Positions 37,261 through 49,290 of a stretch of DNA of 64,000 nucleotides are shown here, piece after piece (positions within the stretch are counted from its first letter, which is position 1; every line of letters starts with the position of its first letter). The DNA lies in the NCBI GenBank assembly GCA_949357655.1, contig CASHTG010000015.1:744001-808000 (forward strand). Reading direction: 5' to 3'. Both the position numbers and the translations under genes were made by a program. The stretch comes from Parascedosporium putredinis (taxonomy: Eukaryota; Ascomycota; Sordariomycetes; Microascales; Microascaceae). The notes under the pieces are model-generated. The model made no database searches. It was not told the origin of the DNA and saw only the letters and a list, made by a program, of their open reading frames with translations.

Positions 37261-37281
37261 CGGAGGGACGGAGGGACGGAG
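37261..37281. repeat. CGGAGGGA tandem repeat
   Basis: Two full 8-bp CGGAGGGA units plus a partial third (CGGAG). Non-coding. Confidence 0.85.
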
Positions 37282-37600
37282 ATTTCATGGTTGGTTCCAT
37301 CTATGTATCATTTGCTTGGGGGCGATGAGACGAGCTGGATCAGGAATAAGGGGTATCTGGGAGAAGCTCAAGCTCGAGCTCAACTTTTGTGGTGGTTACT
37401 ATTCACACCAGACTCGTGGCGAGGGGTAGCGGGGTAATACTGTACCCCTCTGAGGGGTCTGCGAAAGGGTCGCCCAACCCCTGCAAGAGCCAGACACACC
37501 GGCCCTGATATCGACATGACATCCATCGATAGATCCATTTCAGGTGAGAGATGGGGTGGTACCTCTCGAGGCAGATTGGCTTCTATGTCAGGCCAGGCGT

Positions 37601-37620
37601 CCACGGTCCACGGTCCACGG
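37601..37620. repeat. CCACGGT tandem repeat
   Basis: Two full 7-bp CCACGGT units followed by CCACGG. Non-coding. Confidence 0.85.
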
Positions 37621-38892
37621 CTTTTCTTTCGATACAGCCCGTTGCTGCGTGGGCCACACCTGGCAAAGGTCTGGGATCTCTCTTTCGAATTGTTCTGGAA
37701 GGTCCCATCGAGTCACGAGTCTTGCAAGGCGGCTTTCGTGCAGAGACTTTTCCGGCGACACCGAGGGCAAGGACAGGGTTGTGTTCCAGGCGCAATGATA
37801 AAGAGGGGGTTAATGAGCAAAGGGGATCAAATGGATCGATCTACCAGCGACCAGGGCATCGTCTGGGCAGGGGAAGGACGGGAAGTTTGAGTCGAGTCGA
37901 TTCCATCAACCAGCCATTAATAAGGACTACAACAATGCTGCCGGTGCTTGGCCTTCTCGGCCGGTCGCTTTCCCTGACTAAGAATTTGATGGCGACTAGA
38001 CGAAGTTAATACCATAAGCAACAGCACTTGATACTTCGTGGACGTAATGCGGGACCTGGACCCGCGCTAGGCTCGGCGACTGTTTGCACGGGAGACTTCA
38101 CCATGATTGTCTTTCTTTGGACGTTGTAAAACCACCACCCGGATTACTTGACACTTCGAAACCACCCCTGGGCTTCTTCCTCCGCTTTGATTCGATCACG
38201 GTTGCGACCCGACATTCCATCCGAAAACTCGGCCGCGCCTTCGCCGATTATTTTGCTTCCCAGGTTTTCCTTTTGGCGATATCTGTCAACCTGCCTCGTC
38301 CGTCCTCCTCTCGAGTTGCGTGCATGACCTTGACCTCTCGCCAAGCGGCCCAGCTCTCTCTCCCATCGCGACACTGGAAAGAAACTGCCCCTCATACGTA
38401 GCCTTGAACCTTTACGATTTGGTTCGCTCCTTTTATTTTCCTTCCTTTTTCCCCCTTTCTCACCTTGGCTTTTCTTTTTCTTCGCCCACTATTACTTTCT
38501 CCTTGATCGTCCCCATCCTTCTCCTTTCTTCAAGTCATCCGTCGCAACACTAACTGAGGATCATAATTCCACATTCCAACTATCCACCTCAGCCACCGCC
38601 ATCATTTTCTCCGACTCATCCTTCTTTCGCTCTACCCGCACGTTAGCCCTTCCTCAAGCTGCAGGACTTGGTTTCGTTAGGCTTCGTTGAGCTCCCCTTC
38701 TAGCCGACCCCCTGTCTTCGAGAGGCCCCCTCCTTCAAAGCGAGAAAAAAAACAAGGAAAAAGCCCTCTGGGCGCGCCACCTCTCCGCATTAGCCTTCGT
38801 TGGGACTGAAGGGACTTTCGACCCTTGACCGAAGCTCGGGACTCTGTTCGATCGTGCCTTCTTTTTCCTCCTATCCCTCTCATATCGCCAAC

Positions 38893-39664
38893 ATGGCCGC
38901 TAATTTCGCGGCTAAGAGGCTAGGAAAGGAGCTGGGCAAGGTGAGTCTCGTTCCCCCACTACCCCTCCCCCTCCTCGCTTCGCCTTGCCTCGCGGGTCGC
39001 GGCTCTTTTAAGGAGCCTCTGCTTCCACGTGGAAGCACGCCAGTCTGTTTATCTCGGTCGCCTGGAGAATATAGCTCGATGGCCAAGACGCGCGAACTAA
39101 CGTTTCCTCTCACATTAGATCAACAACAGCCTCCCGCCCGGCATCGAGCTCGTTTCCGCGGATAATTTCGAAGAATGGTTCCTCGATATCAAGGTTTTGG
39201 ATGAAAACCCGCTTTATAAAGACGAGACCTACCGCCTCAAATTCAAGTTCTCGGCGTCGTATCCTATCGGTTTGTTTCGGGCCCTGGCCAACCCTCCTCT
39301 CCTCCCCAAGCCTTTCCGAGCGTGCACGATGGAAACATCACGACCTCCGGTATTTAGGTGGCGTTTTATCTCGCTAACCGGCTATTGTTGTTTTAGAACC
39401 TCCCGAGGTCACCTTTGTGAAGCTCCCCGATCGACCGATACCGATCCACCCTCATATCTACTCCAATGGCATCATCTGCTTGGATCTACTAGGTCAGCAA
39501 GGATGGAGTCCTGTTCAAAACGTTGAGAGTGTTTGCATGAGCCTCCAGAGCATGTTGACCGGCAACACCAAAAACGAGCGCCCCCTGGAGACGAAGAGTT
39601 TGTGCGAGGCAATCGCCTGCGGCCCCGCGACATCGACTTCTACTACCATGACAATACTGTCTAG
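38893..39664 (+). CDS. Ubiquitin-conjugating enzyme E2, UBE2W/Ubc16-like
   Basis: E2 enzyme that carries ubiquitin on a catalytic Cys. Exons are 38893-38940, 39119-39269 and 39397-39664. The E2 fold reads ELGK/INNSLPPGIELVS, DNFEEWFLDIKVLDENPLYK, ETYRLKFKFSASYPI/EPPEV, then HPHIYSNGIICLDLLG with the active Cys at about residue 94, and QGWSPVQNVESVCMSLQSML. HPH in place of the usual HPN marks the UBE2W class, which in animals attaches ubiquitin to protein N-termini; that activity is inferred. A base is missing from the C run 39581-39585. Restoring it replaces the false tail with a C-terminus ending RPRDIDFYYHDNTV and gives 155 residues, close to the family size. The start is supported by the short helical first exon (MAANFAAKRLGKELGK). 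Confidence 0.93.
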
Positions 39665-42600
39665 ATATTACACAAAGGGCGGTCGAGCACCAAAGATATA
39701 CCGAGAAGACATAAGCTGATGCAGCCTGCTCGGAAAGGAGAAACCTCGCTTTCTCTCGAGACTGCGTCCTGATGCCTTGAAATTATGCGTACGGGAGTTG
39801 AGCGCGGGGGATTAGGATCCGGCAGCACTTGGCAATTTCGATCTTGCACTCTTGCACCACTCTTACGGCTCTTTCGATGAAAGAAGCCCTTTATGCCTTT
39901 ATGTTCCATACTTTTTTTTTTCCCCTCCTTCCCCTCCTTCCCCCATGTTCTTAATGAATTATTTATACAAGAGGCCGCGGCCTTTCCTGTGTAGTCGAGA
40001 GTCCAGCTTTTCGCAACGAGCTCTTGAACTTCCCGGGGCACTCCATCGTCGCAACGAGGCCCCTGGGGGCGGGCGCGTCTCGGCCAACTTTTTCATCTTC
40101 TTGTTTTTGAGGCGCAAAAGGATGGGCGCGAGATCAATGTAGTAGCATAGAGCTAGCATGCGATTCTAGTAGGATCGGAGGCGTCTCTGGAGTTGGCCAC
40201 CCTGACGGCATGGCTTGTCTTTGGTCAGTGAGGCCAAATAAGCAGCCGATGGACAGGTGCCGTCATGACTTGTTTAACGCATGGTAGTTCTTTTTATGAG
40301 AGGGTACAAACTGCCAGCGTGAGCTCCATCTATGGGGGCGTTGCTTCCTACAGCTACTTGCCTTGAAAATGTGTCGGCCATAGGTGAGACGATTGTTTAG
40401 AGAGAGATGTCGAGTACCACTGAGTCCAAATGGGATTCAAAGGGACTCAAATGGACTCCTCCACTGAGCACGGTAAAGCAAGTCCCGTCGGTGCAAGAAT
40501 GTGGCGTATACAAGGCCAAAGGGCTGGGCATTTCTTTCAAACGACGGTGGAGTTGTTCCTCTTCATTCAGTCTCCTACCTTGGTCGGCTTCTTTCGCGTT
40601 GCGATAGCGGATTTTGATGGATATGTAGTTAGGGAGAGCTGCGTTGTAGAAGCTGCATGACGTCATTAAAATATAGCGAGATCTCTTGCCTCTTCTCTTC
40701 TCTTATTATCAGAGCCCCGATTCAATCATTCTGATTCATCCCGGGCATCTCTGATCATGTGAGGCGCAAAAAAGTTGTCTCCTGGTGACGGACGCGCCAC
40801 TTGCACTAAAATTTCTTCGCGCATGCAAGCTTGATGGTTAATAGGGGCTGGCCGGTCCCGTTTCGTCCCGACACGGAGCTCACTCGTGACCGTGCTCGGG
40901 CGTGGCCGAAGGATGCTCGTTTGCCCCCGTATCCGTCAACTAACCCGAGAGTGACTGGGCTGTAATACAAGTCGGCTAAAGAGTTTTTTCTGTTTTCTTC
41001 TCAAGAATGCTGGCAAAGGGCTCCGAGCCAAGCCGGCCAACGCGGCCAACGCTGGTGAGATGACTCTTCAAGCGCCGCGTGCTCCCGATCCATGATTGTT
41101 TAGGGCCGGGGCGTAGATTAGTTGATTGTCGTGAATATGGTTTGTTAGACTTCTTTTGATATTCACCCGGCCCCCGGCCAAGAGCTTCCATTCGAAGAAA
41201 GGTGGGGGAACGGTGGTTGGCGCCGCTCCAGGTTCTTTTGGCGAACTGCTCTGGTGGAGAGATGTGAGGGGCAAGAAGGAAGGGAGGAGAATGATTGTTT
41301 GGAGATGCCTTTGGCGTGCTTTTGGCGATCAAGGGGGCAACGATGAGTTGGCGGTCGCATTGTTCTAAACACTTCAAATCCTTGCGCGGGTTCGTGCCAC
41401 TCGCCACGCATCCAAATACCAAGCTGCGACTACGGGGAATGAATGATGCTTCTCCTGGCAAAAGTGCTGGTCAGCAATCATTAATTCATCCGTGTCGGGG
41501 TCCCGCCTTACGGGGATGACTGGCAGAAAAATTCGGGGTTCCGGGAGAATGTGGAACCCGAACAATTCCCTGGTTGCGGAATCAAGCGCCAGCTGCGGAA
41601 GGCACTATGACAGGTTATTTTCGGGCTCAAGGGGACTTCCTTAACACCGATGGCTGCCTTACTCAGGCAGGCTGCGAGAAGGATCTAGTGTATGGATGGC
41701 CAAGAGAAGTTCCAGGATGATGGTCCTTTGCCCACATCTCAACGGGTCCTTTCGATTCGCCATCGATCCGTCTGGAGGAAATCCAGCGAGGGCGTCTGCA
41801 TGGCATTGAAACTAGCAAATAGTAGGGGTCTCTCGTCTAGTCCTTGATTCCGCGGCTTGCTCCGGAGGTACAAGTATAGGTACTTGGGCTGCTGGTGGGA
41901 AATTGTGGGTTGCTGTGGGGTTCCAATAAGATCCGAGCCATTTCATACTGAAAATAGTAGACTGGCAAGACTGGGCCTGCCGTCGCGCGCGTGGGTGGTC
42001 TCGCTTGTCGGATTTCCGCCTACATCAATTGATGTATTAGTGTGATACAAGCATTGAACATTCTGGATTGGAGTGTCGTGCTTGCCAGTTGACTCAATGT
42101 GTTCTTTATTTTTAATACTTCTCAGGTCGCATTTAACCTCGTGGGTCGTGCGCCTGTCTCCATGTACGAATTAGGAATTCAAGCCTCCCTATTTCTTCCG
42201 TGGCTAGTATTATCTTGATGAAGGACTCATCACATCGGCGGCGGGTTCAAGACAACTTAGAACCGGACCCAATGTGATGGCTCCGTTGTCGCCCCCAATA
42301 TCATATTTTCTTTCTGCTTCTCGAAAGGAATGAATGGACTACTTGATGTAACTCGTGAAACATTGGCCTGCCCCACCAACTAGCGGAAGCCCGCATTTAC
42401 AACTAGAACTTGCCGCCGAATGTCGACGCTGATCTTGGGTCTTGCGTTCTCTTCTAAGGGTTTTTGTTTTTCTGGGGAGAATCTTGCAGCCTAGATGGCC
42501 CAGACCGCATTTGACGGGGTGGATCCATCAATGATATTGATCGGACGCATCAAGCTGAGACAGCAGGGAGGCTCTATCCCCGCGATGCTCTTCATTGATA

Positions 42601-43750
42601 TAGAGAAAAAAAAGGGATCAATTCAACGTTTTGCTGGCTGAGAAACCGGGGAACTTTGAAGGTGTCAACAAATGCCACTGCTGCTCTTTGGGTCATGCGC
42701 CTCACGTCACGATATCAGAAGGTTGATAGACACCACATGCATCCCTCGATCGACAATGGAAGGAGGCTTGCTGGTCTTGCAGCCCCTTGCCTTTTCGATA
42801 CCAAGAGATGGTTGATTTTGCGCGATTATTTGGATGAAATGAGAATTATGTACAAGCCAATGCTGATTCTCAAAGACTACCTCCTTTTTCCAGAGAGGAG
42901 AAGAAAAATAATAACAAACGAAGGGAAAATTTCAATCGTGTTCACAAGTTGCGGCACGACACGAGCGATACGAGTGAGGGTGAGTTGTTGATGCCTGGAG
43001 GACGAGACAAACAACATTTGATCAAAGCCGTTTTCCCTTGCCCAGAAAAGGCTCCGCGCACCGTGGCTACCATGGGGCCAAGCCAGTGGCTTAAGGGGTT
43101 CATCTCCTTCAATGTACCTTTGGCGTCCATCAAGGCGCGCCAGACGCCCAGTAACACTGTTCTCGGTACATGGACTCGAACGCTAGATCGTTGCCGAAAG
43201 GGGAAAGAGGAAGTACCTGTACAAGTACCCAGCTCCAGTTTGCACGTCCTTGCAACTGTCGTGCTCTAAGCGAGCAGACGAGTAGTTTCTATATGAACGA
43301 CTCGCACCCTTTTCAAGCCAGTCGCTCTTGGGACACCATCTCGTCTTCATCTTCATTCCCTTCCCTCCCCATCTCGGGTTAGCTTCTTTTTAATAATTTT
43401 TCTTCGTCTGTTGTTCTTTTTCTTTCTTCTTCTTCTTCGCCACAGAGCGCCTTGGATGGTGATTTAGTGGTTTCTACCGTTGTCAGTTCCTTCTCCCCTT
43501 CAATCCCAAGTCGCGTCGATTACTGCGCGGGCATTGAGCTCTGTTTACGACTCCGAGACTAACACTTTTGCAGAATCAAGTCATCCTCGTCCTCCCGTTT
43601 TCGCAACTTTAGTTGCAAAAATCCAGCAAAGACACCTTGGCACACAAGGCAAACGTACAAGCTCTTGCCTGTTCTCCTTCTCTCTCCTGACCCTACTCTT
43701 GAGGTCCAACTCGCCTCGGTTTGACTCCCATGCCTGCATCGTGAACCAAA
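39665..43750. other. 4.1-kb intergenic region between the E2 gene and the ABC transporter
   Basis: No gene is recognised. A 16-bp perfect palindrome TACATCAATTGATGTA lies at 42021-42036. The last 400 bp before 43751 is CT-rich and leader-like. The longest open frame (40976-41461, minus, 161 codons) has no motif. Confidence 0.55.
42021..42036. repeat. 16-bp perfect palindrome TACATCAATTGATGTA
   Basis: Self-complementary across all 16 bases and contains the recurrent TCAATTGA core. It lies 1.7 kb upstream of the ABC transporter start. Could be a dimeric factor site or chance. Confidence 0.7.
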
Positions 43751-46700
43751 ATGAGCGAGAAGGATATCACCGCCGCAGAGCCGGCGCCTCGGGCTCCGAA
43801 CGCTGCAGAGCCCGTCGTGACTGCCGCCTCTGAGGAGACTGCCGTACCCAAGTCCGAGAAGAAGGACCATGGGGTACTGGAGCAGAGCAACGAGAAGGGA
43901 GGCAAAAACCAGCCAGAGGCTCGTCCAGAACGCCAGGCCGGGGTTAAAGATCTAGTTGTAAGTGACATATCAACCTAAGAGGGTGATGGAAAAAGAACGA
44001 AAACATTGGCGCGAGCGCATCCGTTAGAATGATTGTACAGAGGCTAACATGAAAAATCAGCGTGTATTCGGCTACGCGACAAAATGGGACTACCTGGCCT
44101 ATCTGGTCGGTTTCTTTTCGTCCATCGCCGCTGGTGTTGTAAGTTTTCTCCCTTGTGCCTTCACCACGTTTGCATCGCGTTTCCATCTGCCCGCCTTGCT
44201 TCCCTCATGGGTGACGATAACGAGCTTGAGTCCGTGACTAATATTTTGATATTCTGCCCTTTAGTCTCTCCCACTTGTCATGGTCCTTTTTGGTAAGAGA
44301 TTCCCCATTAAATTTGGCCTCTAGATGGTGGCTTGACGTTTTTACGGTGCAATAGTAATCTGACAAGTATGCCGCGTTTCACAGGTCAACTCGTGGAAAA
44401 GTTCCAAACCTTTGCCACCCCTGGTGCTTTGGATCCTTCTCTCGTGGATGTCGACACTCTCCAGGAGCGCATGGGCGATTTCGAGAGCGAGATTAACAGG
44501 CTTTCCCTGTTTATGACGGCGCTCTTCATTGTCCGTTTTGGATGCAACTACATCAACAAGGTGCGAAGTGCTCGCTGCACCCTTTGTCTTCCTCTTCCCA
44601 CCCACTTTCAGTGTCTAATGCAGTGGCGTCTCCTTTAGGTTACTTTCCGAATGGTTGGCATTCGCATGTCCTCTGCTGTGCGGGCCGCATTTCTGCGAGC
44701 TCTGTTTGCCCAGTCCATTCATGTGCTCGACTCACTCCCCCGGGCACCACCGCCTCCATGATCACTACCACCTCAAACACTCTACAGATCGGCATTTCCG
44801 AGAAGATGGGCGTCTTGGTCGAGTTCACCGCCACCATTATCGCTTCCCTTGTCATCGCCTTCATCTACAGTTGGCGCCTCACTCTGGTCTGCTTTAGTGC
44901 CACCGTCTTCATCATGCTCACTCTCGGCATCCTCTTGCCTCTCATCTTGAAGGGCGTGGCCAGACTTAACAGGGCCGAGTCTAAGGCTACCGCCATCGCC
45001 ACCGAGGCACTTAGCAGCGTTCGCATCATCGCTGCTTGCGGTGCCGAGGACGCATGCTCAAGCGCTACAGAGAGTGGTCGGAAGAGGCGAGGCGCTTGGC
45101 CCAGAAGGTCTCGCCTCTCGTGTCTCTCCAATTCGGTCTCGTCGTACGTGTTTCCTAGTTGTCTTCGCTCGTGTCTTGCCCCCTACTTTGTTGTTGGCAC
45201 TCTTGCTAATGGGATTCCGCAGTTTTTTGCCCTCTGGGCCGTCTTCGGCCTTGCCTTCTGGTTTGGCATCAAGTCCTACCTTGATGGGGTGCTGAGTGGA
45301 GTCGGCGATATTGTCATGTAAGTGGACCCTGCCAAATCTCAGTTGTATCCAAGGCTCGTGGCTAAATGTGATTATCTAGTGTGTTGATGTCGTCCATGAT
45401 GTTGGTCATGTCCATGGAGCGTGTCTCCACGCCCATGCTTGCTCTCGGAAAGGCCATGCTCGCTGCCTGCCAGTTCTTCACCGTCATTGATGCTCCTTTG
45501 CCTAACCCTGGCCATCTCAAGGCGCCCGAGGTGGCTGCTACGGATGACATCAACTTCAACGATGTCACCTTTGCCTATCCTAGCCGGCCTGACGTCAAAG
45601 TGCTCGACAACCTCAACCTTTCTATCCCGGCCGGCAAGCTCACCGCCATCGTTGGCCCCTCAGGTTCCGGAAAAAGTACCATTGTCGGCTTGATCCAACG
45701 CTGGTATGCTCTTGACGATCAGTACATCATCGAAAAGGCCATCGGTCAAGAGGAGATGGAGAAGCGCAAAAAGAAGGCTGCCAAGGCCAAGGCTAGGGAG
45801 AAGCGTATGAAGAAGGGCAAGGCCACAGCCCCTAGCGACGAGTCTTCTGATGAGGAAGATGAGGCAAATGCCGAAGATAAAGCTACCGGAGAACCCATCA
45901 AGAACGGCGGCCGCATCACTTGCGGTACCACTCCCATCGATGACATTCAGGCCATCTGGTGGCGCACGCAGATTGGCTTGGTCCAACAGGAGCCCTTCTT
46001 GTTCAACGACACCATCTTCAAGAATGTCGCCTACGGTTTGATCGGCTCTCTGTGGGAGAACGAGTCAGAGGAAAAGAAGCGCGAGCTTGTCAAGGAGGCC
46101 TGTACCGAAGCGTTTGCCAGCGAATTTATTGACCGGTTGCCCGAGGTAAGTTTCGTTTCGCACCCGTTGTTTTTCTTCTCTCTTCCCCTTTCATCACCCT
46201 CCTACTAGTCCTCGCGGCGTCCATGAGCTAATTCCACCCCCGCTTTAGGGTTATGATACAATTGTTGGTGAGAGTGGAGCCAAGTTGAGCGGTGGCCAGC
46301 GCCAGCGAATCGCCATTGCCCGCTCCATCGTCCGTAAGCCCAAGATTCTCATCCTTGACGAAGCCACCAGCGCCATCGATGTGCGAGGCGAGAAGATTGT
46401 TCAGGCCGCTCTCGACAAGGTTGCCCAAGGCCGTACCACGATTACCATTGCCCATCGTTTGTCCACCATTAAGAAGGCCGACTGCATCATTGTTCTCAAG
46501 AAAGGCCAAGTGGTGGAAAAGGGAACGCACCAGACCCTCCTCGAGAACCCCGCAGGCGTGTACTCTGGCCTCGTCCTCGCTCAGCAACTAAACCTCGGTG
46601 ACACTGCTGAAGGGAACGAATCCGACGATTACGATGAGAAGCTCGAAACTGCCATGAGTCGCGTCAAGAGTGGCGCCCAAGCCGACGTCGAGGAGGACAA

Positions 46701-48574
46701 GGACAAGAAAAGGGCAAGGAACGAACCGCGGCTTCATTGCTGGCTACGGTCGTCTCCTCGTGGAGCAGCGAAATTTGCGCGTCTTCCTTGCATTGACCAT
46801 CTTCTTCGCTGCTTGTGTCGGCGCCGGTATCCCCGTCATGGCCTACCTCTTTGCCAAAGTTATTGTCGTTTTCAACTACGTTGGAGACCCCGAGAAGATG
46901 CGATCAGAGAGCAACCATTGGTCTTTGATGTGGGTCGTCTTTGCCATCGCTATTGGCTTCTCTTATTTCTTCCTCGGAACTGTTTCACAACACATCGCCG
47001 TGTCAATTGAGGATGTTTACCGGAGGGAGTACTTTGAGTCCATTCTCTATCAAAAGATGAGCTTCTTCGACAATGACGAGAACGCCCAGGGTATCCTTAC
47101 CTCGAGAATCTCAGGCGACCCCAAGCTCTTCCAGGAAATGACGGGTCTAAACATGGGTATGGTTTACTCTAGCATCTTCAGTCTTCTCGGCGGCATGCTC
47201 ATCGCCTTCATCTTTGGCTGGAAGCTTGCCATCGTCGCCTTCTTCGTTACGATGCCCATCGGCCTCTTCTCGGCCTTCTTCCGCGTCAAGTACGAGCTTG
47301 AGTTTGAAAGAATGAACGGCGAGGTCTTCGACTCGAGCTCCAAATTCGCTGCGGAGACTATTGGCGCCTTCCGAACAGTGTCGTCGCTCACCCTCGAGGA
47401 CACCATTGCTACACGTTACGAGACCCTCCTTCATAGTCACGTCGTAACGGCCTTCCGCAAGGCCCTCTGGACCAGTCTCATCTTTGCTTTCTCCGACAGC
47501 TCCAGCTTGGGTTGCCAGGCCCTTATTTTCTGGTATGGCGGCCGGCTCATGCTCAAGGGAGAGCTCGACAACACCGCCTTCTTCATCTGCATGATGGCCG
47601 TCGTCCAGGGAGCCGAGAGCGCGGGTCAGGGTCTCAGCTTCGGCCCCAACGTTGCTCAGGCCAGTGAAGCATCCAACCGCATCCTCAACGTTCGCGAGAC
47701 CCGCAACAAGGACGACATCTCCAAGGACGTAGGCATCCCTGACACTGACGGCGGCGTCAAGATTGAACTTCGGGACGTCCACTTCAAGTACCCCTCTCGC
47801 AATGTGCCCGTCTTCAAGGGCCTCAACCTCACCATTGAAAAGGGCCAGTTCGCGGCGCTTGTGGGTGCGTCGGGCTGCGGCAAGACCAGCATCATTTCAT
47901 TGCTTGAACGGTTCTACGACCCGGCCATGGGCCAGATCCTTGTCAACGACAAGGACGTCCAGGAGCTCAACGTTTACTCGTATCGAAACTACCTTTCCCT
48001 CGTCGCCCAGGAACCCACCTTGTTCCAGGGCACGCTGCGCGAGAACATCCTCCTCGGCGTGGACCCCGAACAAACCACGGAAGAGCAGCTCCACGCGGCT
48101 TGCCGTGACGCCTCGATCCACGACTTCATCGTCTCACTTCCCGACGGCTACAACACCAGCGTGGGCAGCAAGGGTGTCTCTCTCTCGGGCGGACAGAAGC
48201 AACGTGTTGCTATTGCCCGCGCCCTCATCCGCGATCCCAAGGTTCTTCTCCTCGATGAGGCCACTAGCTCCCTCGACTCCGAGTCCGAGAAGCTCGTCCA
48301 GGCAGCTTTCGAGCGCGCCGGCGAGGGCAGGACCATGGTTGTTGTCGCGCATCGTCTCGCCACCGTTCAGAACGCCGATGTCATCTTCGTCTTGGGCGAG
48401 GGTAAGCTTTTGGAACAGGGTAGCCACACCGAGCTCCTGAAAGCCAAGGGCGTATACTGGAATATGGTAAGTTCCCTACAGCCCCCCTTATTTCTCTCCT
48501 ATTTCCTGGCTCGTGGAGTTTTTCAAATCACTAACACCCAGGTATAGTGCCAGAGCCAAGCCTTGGATAGGTGA
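43751..48574 (+). CDS. Full-length ABCB (MDR/Ste6-type) transporter
   Basis: (TMD-NBD)2 exporter. Nine exons: 43751-43957, 44061-44138, 44265-44292, 44385-44560, 44639-45143, 45223-45317, 45380-46145, 46249-48466, 48548-48574. The N-terminus is a soluble acidic/basic tail of about 69 residues. NBD1 has Walker A GPSGSGKST (45654-45680), Q-loop GLVQQEP, signature LSGGQRQRIAIAR and Walker B ILILDEATSAID. NBD2 has Walker A GASGCGKTS (47864-47890), SLVAQEPTLF, LSGGQKQRVAIAR, VLLLDEATSSLD and VVAHRLA. Both sites look catalytically complete. NBD1 carries a charged insert of about 64 residues (45714-45905). Frame breaks occur at 44737-44741 (one C), 45051 (one C) and about 46709-46713 (two bases). 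The corrected length is 1367 residues, ending CQSQALDR. The substrate is unknown: multidrug efflux and pheromone export are both possible for this family. Confidence 0.93.
45714..45905 (+). other. Charged insert within NBD1 of the ABC transporter
   Basis: Between Walker A and the Q-loop the reading frame inserts about 64 residues: a Lys/Arg/Ala-rich helix (EEMEKRKKKAAKAKAREKRM) followed by an acidic Ser patch (SDESSDEEDEANAED). The canonical fold resumes at GGRITCGTTPIDDI. The frame is open across it and no GT-AG pair removes it cleanly. The acidic Ser cluster fits casein kinase 2 sites. A regulatory role is an inference. Confidence 0.8.
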
Positions 48575-49290
48575 GCTCGATCTCGTCTTTCGAGCTACCA
48601 TCCCCTCACCCTCTTAATTCAATGCCGAAAAGCAAGCATCCTTCGTTTTTCCAACATAATCTTATGCATTTTTGCGCATGATACCTCACTCTCTTCACTC
48701 ACTCTCTTTTCCGTTTCCTTTCTCTGTATAATTGTCTTTGACCATTCCTCTCCGGATCTCTTTTTTTTTCTATCATCCCTGTCGTCCTGCCCTTCCAGGA
48801 CAAGGCTCGTTGGAGATGGTAGTTTAAAAACTAAAAATAAAAATGGGGAACATCTCCGCTACGATTGCATTATCTCTTCTTCTCTTGGACGCTGAAAGTC
48901 AGGCCTCTAGATGATGTGGATGGGTGGGTTTTATTTCGTTTGTTTTGTGTCATGGATGTTAAAGATCTCACCTACCTGAATGAATAAAACCCTTCTGAAC
49001 GACCCGATCTCTCTCCTTCTCCCGTGCAAGCCATTTGGGCTTTTCTAGGCCCCCAAAGTTAAACTGTTGAGAAGTAGTGGGTAGCACCTACACGGCAAGA
49101 GGAACAGGTGAAGGTCAAATATGAAGCTCATTAAGATCCCGAGTACGGTATGCCCGCGTCGGCAGGTCTCGCTCTACCCCAGTCCGACAGTACCTACACT
49201 ATCTCACAGCCGACATATCGCCGATGCCATTCGCCATCCCTGCCTTGCCGCACGCGCTATGCAATGCCAACGCCATGAAAATCAAACCGT
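48575..49290. other. Intergenic region between convergent ABC transporter and hydrolase genes
   Basis: 3' flanks. CT-rich sequence follows the ABC stop codon, and an AATAAA at 48983-48988 is a possible polyadenylation signal about 410 bp downstream of it. No gene is seen. Confidence 0.55.

Larger units (their letters stand above)
35635..38892. other. Divergent intergenic region between CaMK and the E2 gene
   Basis: 3.3 kb holding both upstream regions. It has two short tandem repeats (37261-37281 and 37601-37620) and CT-rich leader-like sequence at 38400-38560 before the E2 gene. Minus-strand open frames at 36205-36576 and 36573-36821 show no motif and may be CaMK leader sequence. Confidence 0.55.

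Noticed and set aside
43165..43185. tRNA B-box-like GCGTTCGAGTCC on the minus strand
   Set aside because: The flanking bases do not form a T-arm stem and no acceptor or anticodon arm can be drawn.
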